Origin: Dichomitus squalens LYAD-421 SS1
Lineage: Eukaryota > Basidiomycota > Agaricomycetes > Polyporales > Polyporaceae
Direction of reading: 5' to 3'
Assembly: GCF_000275845.1 (NCBI RefSeq)
Contig: NW_006766921.1
Location: 76,662-112,638 of the forward strand
DNA: 35,977 nucleotides
Shown here: piece by piece, positions 31,517 to 35,977 of the stretch
How positions within the stretch are numbered: the first letter of the stretch is position 1
How the letters are laid out: every line of letters begins with the position of its first letter
Notes under the pieces: generated by a model
What the model was told of the DNA's origin: nothing
Database searches by the model: none
What the model saw: the letters and a program-made list of their open reading frames with translations, nothing else
Translations under genes and position numbers: made by a program

Positions 31517-32157
31517 CCACGAAAAGCGTTTGTGCCGGACCGTTGTTTTCGGCATTCGGGTATTCTAAGTATGTGAGCAACCGCGCTCATGCCAGGCTGC
31601 AGCTGGCCGACACGACCCTCACGTGTGCACCATAGATAGACCATTGCACTCATCGTTGTAGTCATTCGGCGACCAGGGACCGAAGGACATTGGGCGCTGG
31701 GCGTTGTGTCAATGATCGAGAATAGCTCGAAAGGGAATCGGAGGGTACGTGGGAATATCATGGAAGAGTGAAGTTAGGATGAAAAGAGAGAAGTGCTACG
31801 GAATGTGAAAATGCGAGCCCGATTAGCACTGCGCCTCTGATCGATACTCTGAGCGCAGAGGATCTGATCCCGAGGATTACCTTCAGGCTCCTTTCATAGC
31901 ATCCAGAGAGTAATCATGTTGACCACGCTCGGTGTTGGGACCCCGAGTTGACTTCAGCCCTAGGTGTCGATGCTACCGTGGCCAGCAGGGCGAATGGAGG
32001 CCATCTTGAGTCGCTTCACGGGTTATGCTTCCCTTCATCCAAAGGAGAACAGGCGGCTGTCCAGGTAAGGTCGACCATGACGAGCTTGTTGTGTATGATA
32101 GTGCCGGACGCCGCGCGCAGGGCTACTCGTCGGACACTTCAAGTTCGGGGAGGACAG

Positions 32158-32175
32158 TTATTATTATTATTATTT
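32158..32175. repeat. (TTA)n microsatellite
   Basis: About six TTA units in tandem. Intergenic. Confidence 0.8.
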
Positions 32176-32659
32176 TCTTGTCTTATACCAAACATATCTA
32201 CTGTGTACGGTAGATAGGTGAGTAAGCGTATCCGAGATTGCTTGCCATTTCCACCCGGCGCGTCACTTAAGACCTGCACCAGCGTGCCCGGACCACGACC
32301 GAAGTCAGCGTGTGGGGTAAGGACCCGCATCTACCAACTTACACCCCATCTGCCGATGACGACGGGGAGGACAGTGGGCCGAGCATGACATGGACAGCCG
32401 TGATGGGAAACATCGGCAGACACGGGCCGAAGCTTCCGGCTTGCCGTCCAGGACTCGGCGGCTATGTAGTCTACGCATGGCTTGTCCTCTGATTCTGTGT
32501 TTGCCACGAGTGCTGCACTTGGGTGTGAGTTCGGTGCAGTGTCGCCCGGATGAGACTGGTGCGGTCTCAGAAAGTAGCAACATGCAGTCTACATGAAAGG
32601 GGGAGTGGTTGAGTTCTTTCATCTGTATCGAGAGTCCAGAGACGGACACCTGCCTGTAG

Positions 32660-32924
32660 TCCGTTGGCGGACTTTCCGAACACTTCGTGCGATATGGCGT
32701 CGCACTTTGGGCCGCACAACATATTCGATAGGCAGTGATTGGGCTGGCGCGGTCTTTGCCAACGATGGCTGCCTCGCGGGGACTGCACTAGTACGCATAA
32801 TCCCTGTCTCTCTTCGCTATTCCCAGAGGTTCATCAAATATTATATCCAGCATACGTGGACGAGAACCCTAGTGCATTCACCAACGCGTACTTCGACGTC
32901 GCATCGCTCAAGGTTTACCAGTGA
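32660..32924 (+). pseudogene. Truncated, frameshifted relic of a GH16 glucanase gene
   Basis: Three collinear pieces match the end of the intact GH16 gene at 8819-10166. First, PLADFPNTSCDMASHFGPHNI matches its exon 4, preceded by a CTGTAG acceptor-like sequence at the same place. Second, SDWAGAVFANDGC matches its exon 5. Third, TYVDENPSAFTNAYFDVASLKVYQ matches its exon 6. The last exon (32851-32924) is 74 nt, exactly as in the intact gene, with the same intron phase. Its preceding intron (32791-32850) still has GTACGC and CCAG borders. A deletion has removed the end of exon 4 and most of the next intron, leaving only ATAG before exon 5, which breaks the frame. A second frame error lies near 32780. 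The catalytic exon and signal peptide are absent. The piece is closer to other GH16 paralogues (FPNTSCDM) than to the intact neighbour, so it probably derives from another copy. Confidence 0.8.
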
Positions 32925-35838
32925 ATTTTTACTTCCGTTATACCCTGTCTCTGTCGCTTTCCCGCCTCGCGCCGTCACTTTCTTCACGATGTTGTGATAT
33001 GTCTCTGTCTTTTTCTCTGCCTTTCCTTCTGATCTCGAACTTGTCTTTCCCCTGCTTCTCGGGCCCTGGAGCTGATGCAGAAGCACTTTGGATGGCTTGC
33101 GAAGGCATATCAGTGACCTGTGCTCCAGAGCGCGCTGTACAAGTGGTTGCATAGCGGAGTCAACGATGCTCGGTTGATGTGCACTACATGTTTGGTCGAT
33201 ACCAATCCCTCTGACTGCACAAAGCGTTTCTTTACATGGGTAACGTTGTCCGAGTTGACAAGATTTTGTATTATCCAGTTTTTTGTGCCGAGCGGCAGAA
33301 AGACAGCGAACTCGGGATGGCTGCACTCATGCGCGTCCGGGGCTTTTCGCAATATTCCCGTCTGACGTCAACCTCACCAACCCTCGACTACTACCAACGA
33401 TCCATTGAAATCCATCGTTCAAGACCTTCCCCGCCGCACTTCCAGTCCTCGCTCCACACCCCGGCCGAAGGCGAGGAGGAGGAGTGGGAGTGCACGCGCG
33501 ACCATGGACGCACCTCGACGCCAGTCCCGTTCATTAGAGACTGGCGCACGACTGTCTTGCTTGCGGCCGACCTCTGATATACGGTGTCAGACTGGAGTTC
33601 ATCGCAAACGAGTATTTGAAGGCTGCTCACCGAGTGCTCCTTCCTACAAGGCCGCCGCGCGATTTGCGGCTTGGGTCGGTGCCATTGTGTAGGAAGGACG
33701 CTATCCTCGAGCGCGAGAGACAGCAGGTGTCGTCCGCGTAGGCCGTGGGGGCTGACCAGACCTGGCGCCAAGGTCCGCCAGCCACCCAAACGCACGCTCT
33801 CTAGCTACCCGACGTCTCGGGATGCTAGGGAACCATACGTCCGCTAGCGGGTAGGGTATCTTGATGCCGGAAACCAACGAATTGCTGAAGGTGGTGAGTG
33901 GCTGTCGTTGGGCGGCCGCGACCACCTCCACTACGATGGAGCGAGTCAGGCTCGGACACAGAACAAGAGACTCGCTGTCAACACGTACCGTGTGTCCCTC
34001 TCCCGGGTGCTGCCGCGCGTCATTTGCGGCTTGGCGTGAGTCGTCGTGACTGAATATTCAGGAGTGGGCAGATTGTTCGATGGTAGAAGGCGACGACGGA
34101 CTCGTCCCGCAGCTAGCAGAAGAGGGTGTGTTGCCGCTTATGCTGTCGGGTCGTCTGATAGTAGGATTGCGAAGGTAGACATGTGCGGCAATGGTACCCC
34201 TTCCCTCATCCAATCTCGAGTTGGGAGGCTAAGTCGGGGGGTACAAGAACCGAGTCATGATGATGAGAGGCGAGGCTGCGTCTGCTGGGGAAGAAGCTGG
34301 TATGCTGAGGTGTATGCTGCTGGGGAAGAAACTGGTATGCTGATGTGTATGCTGATGCGTATGCTAATGCGTATGCTAATGCGTATGCTGATGCGTATGC
34401 TGCTGGGGAAGAAACTGGTATGCTGAGGCGTATGCTGCTAGGGCGAAGTCGGTATGCTGAGATGTATGCTGCTGGGGTAGAAGCTGGTATGCTGAGGCGT
34501 ATGCTGCTTGGTAGACGATGCTGGTAGTAGGTGAGGTGGGATGAGCATAATGGCCGGCTCTTTATACTCGTGTCTGTGGTGGCTGGCAAGCCGCTTCTCG
34601 GTTCATGTCGAAAGTCAACCACCGCAGCGTATTCTTGGACAGCCAGTCCTGTGTCGTGGACACAGCCTCGCGAGGTCGAGACCTTCAGTTGCAGGACATA
34701 CCTTCACAGATATCGAGCTGCCGGACGTGCGATGAGGTGGTTTGCGGCTGGCATCTGCCTTATTAGGGAGGTGTCAGTAGCGATCGATTCCCTCAGCCCC
34801 GAGGAAGCGACAGACAGCGAGCCTGACGTATCCCATGTGATTCCATGAACCGAAGAGGCTCATCCAGGCCGGTCTACGCCCCATGGACTCCGTCGATCCT
34901 CGCCAGCGTGCTATGGGGACTTTGCCTGTGATTTCGGGATTCGATTCTCATCGCAAGAGCTCTCGTAGTAGCCAGAAGTTCCAAAAGCAACCCACTCTTT
35001 CCGCCGAAGGCAACCTGTGACAAGGCACATCTGTGAGATAGCACCACGAAACATTGAGGAAGGAGCGAGGAAAGGATCACCGCTGTGATCGCCTTCTCCG
35101 CATCGACTCGGCCCATGATAGCTTTAGGCCTCGCACGTCAGCCTCCACTTATCCTACTCGCCAGGGGGATATCGCACTTACGGACTTTCTCATGATCACA
35201 TTCAAGCCAACCCGCGCAAGTGGTTCACACCAGAGCCAACATTCGAGCATTAGACGATGTTCAGTTCATGTAGCCAGCCAGAAGGATAAAGAGATCCAAT
35301 TGATACGTCTGAATATGCGACAGAGAGGGATGGAACATGCGGAAACAGCGCTGTCTGATCATGGTATCCTGCACATCCGGAAATAGACCCATAGATCGAG
35401 TCTAGGTGAAGGACTGGCACTGGCAACTCGTACGGGTAGGTGCAGTTATGACACTCATTAACTGGCGACATTTTGCCCAGCACAACGGACCTAGATCACC
35501 GAACGTCAGCCAGAGATCTCTCCTACAATCATGGGAGCCAGCTTACCGAATGCTCCGAGGGCGAGAGGAAAAGACAGCCGTTGCCGTTCTCGTGGGCCGG
35601 TGGAACCAACGAGACAAGGGGGAGCCACCCCCAGAGTCCATCGGCCCACCTAACACACACGATCAGGCTCCGACGTCTCAGAGGACTCCCGAATGCAGAT
35701 GCCAGCGGCCACATGAGGTGCCTTTTGCGTGCAACATCACATCCTGGAGACGACCGTCAGATATGACACCTCCGGTCAGGATACTAAGGATACCTACCAA
35801 GCTGAATTCCTTAATCTCCATCGGGCACTATGCTCTAC
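32925..35838. other. Gene-poor right end with minisatellite
   Basis: No gene is supported. Overlapping frames of 60-146 codons occur on both strands, the longest at 33326-32841 (minus, antisense to the GH16 relic) and 35406-35846 (plus), without recognisable motifs. Two copies of a GCCGCGCG(TC)ATTTGCGGCTTGG-like sequence occur near 33653 and 34010. The minisatellite at 34281-34523 is listed separately. Confidence 0.45.
34281..34523. repeat. Compound minisatellite of 34-35 bp and 12 bp units
   Basis: Degenerate units of 34-35 bp begin GCTGCTGGGG and end near GCGTAT. They occur about five times. Between two of them lies a run of four or five 12-bp units, GCTRATGCGTAT. All units share TATGCTG cores. 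The array is open in some frames on both strands (Tyr-Ala-Asp/Asn repeats on plus), but there is no gene context to suggest that it is translated. Confidence 0.8.
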
Positions 35839-35977
35839 CTTGCTGAACGGGTAGTGACGAGGTGGCGTGCTTGCCTCAGTCGGTGGGCTGGGATGTTCAA
35901 GGTGATTGCGGTCCATGTCGTCGAACGACGCTACGGGGTGAGCGAAGACGAGGATCAGGGCCACGAGACCGAGGAGA
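35839..35977 (-). CDS. 5'-truncated first exon of a probable secreted protein
   Basis: A minus-strand frame runs in from beyond the right edge. Its first visible residues are strongly hydrophobic, LLGLVALILVFAHPVAS, followed by the polar segment FDDMDRNHLEHPSPP. This is the h-region and cleavage region of a signal peptide whose start codon lies outside the window. The frame ends at a stop at 35794. A likely donor (AAG followed by GTAGAG) ends the exon at 35839, after HYPFSK. A candidate continuing frame downstream (about 35800-35665 on minus) contains VGILSILTGGVISDGRLQDV, but the junction is not resolved. Family unknown. Confidence 0.45.

Larger units (their letters stand above)
31411..32659. 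other. Intergenic stretch upstream of methyltransferase 2
   Basis: Holds the promoter of paralogue 2 and a (TTA)6 microsatellite at 32158-32175. Open frames of 60-114 codons on both strands show no motif. I looked here for the missing upstream part of the GH16 relic, in particular its catalytic ExDxxE motif, and did not find it. Confidence 0.45.

Noticed and set aside
33701..33931. Minus-strand frame with FSNSLVSGIKIPYPLADVWFP, which looks protein-like
   Set aside because: The frame is short, has no recognised motif, no upstream or downstream exons with consistent splicing, and lies in a gene-poor region.

Overview
The window is nuclear DNA of a filamentous basidiomycete, most likely an agaricomycete (mushroom or wood-decay type). 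The genes carry many introns, mostly 40-90 nt, with GT...AG borders and CTAAC/CTGAC-like branch sites. The content fits: a peroxisomal SCPx thiolase, a mitochondrial Mdv1-type fission adaptor, F-box paralogues typical of agaricomycetes, and a secreted GH16 glucanase close to wood-rot laminarinases. Exon models were rebuilt by hand from reading frames, splice signals and family motifs. Nearly all give a phase-consistent spliced frame.

Layout, left to right. 1-2687 has no supported gene. A small five-exon gene of 134 codons (2688-3337, +) follows; no single open frame reveals it. Next comes a head-to-head pair: a 12-exon SCPx-type thiolase ending in AKL (6061-4018, -) and octanoyltransferase LipB/Lip2 (6357-7163, +). 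A gene-poor stretch holds a cluster of ATGCAT palindromes. Then come a six-exon secreted GH16 glucanase (8819-10166, +), a single-exon F-box protein (12049-10478, -) and a single-exon NAD(P)-binding protein (12891-13544, +). After about 3 kb without a supported gene there is a head-to-head pair of ATP11 (17846-16680, -) and a LARGE-like GT49 glycosyltransferase (18014-20057, +). MDV1 (22975-20335, -) is head to head with an F-box paralogue whose frame is open for 1.8 kb except for two in-frame stops (23247-25037, +). An uncharacterised single-exon gene (26803-25613, -) is head to head with the Hsp90 co-chaperone p23 (26982-27927, +). Two tandem paralogous SAM-dependent methyltransferases follow (29368-28227 and 31410-30244, both -). 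The right end is gene-poor. It holds a truncated, frameshifted GH16 relic (32660-32924, +), a 34-35 bp/12 bp minisatellite (34281-34523) and, at the edge, the start of a secreted-protein gene on the minus strand.

Most of the content is housekeeping: peroxisomal beta-oxidation, lipoylation, F1-ATPase assembly, mitochondrial fission and Hsp90 function. It is interspersed with fast-evolving families: F-box, GH16, small methyltransferases and the small unknown gene. No single new multi-gene system is evident. The items most worth a second look are the 134-residue gene with its internal repeat, the F-box copy with two isolated stops, the GH16 relic that keeps a splice junction, the 15-nt microexon in the thiolase gene, and the ATGCAT cluster.
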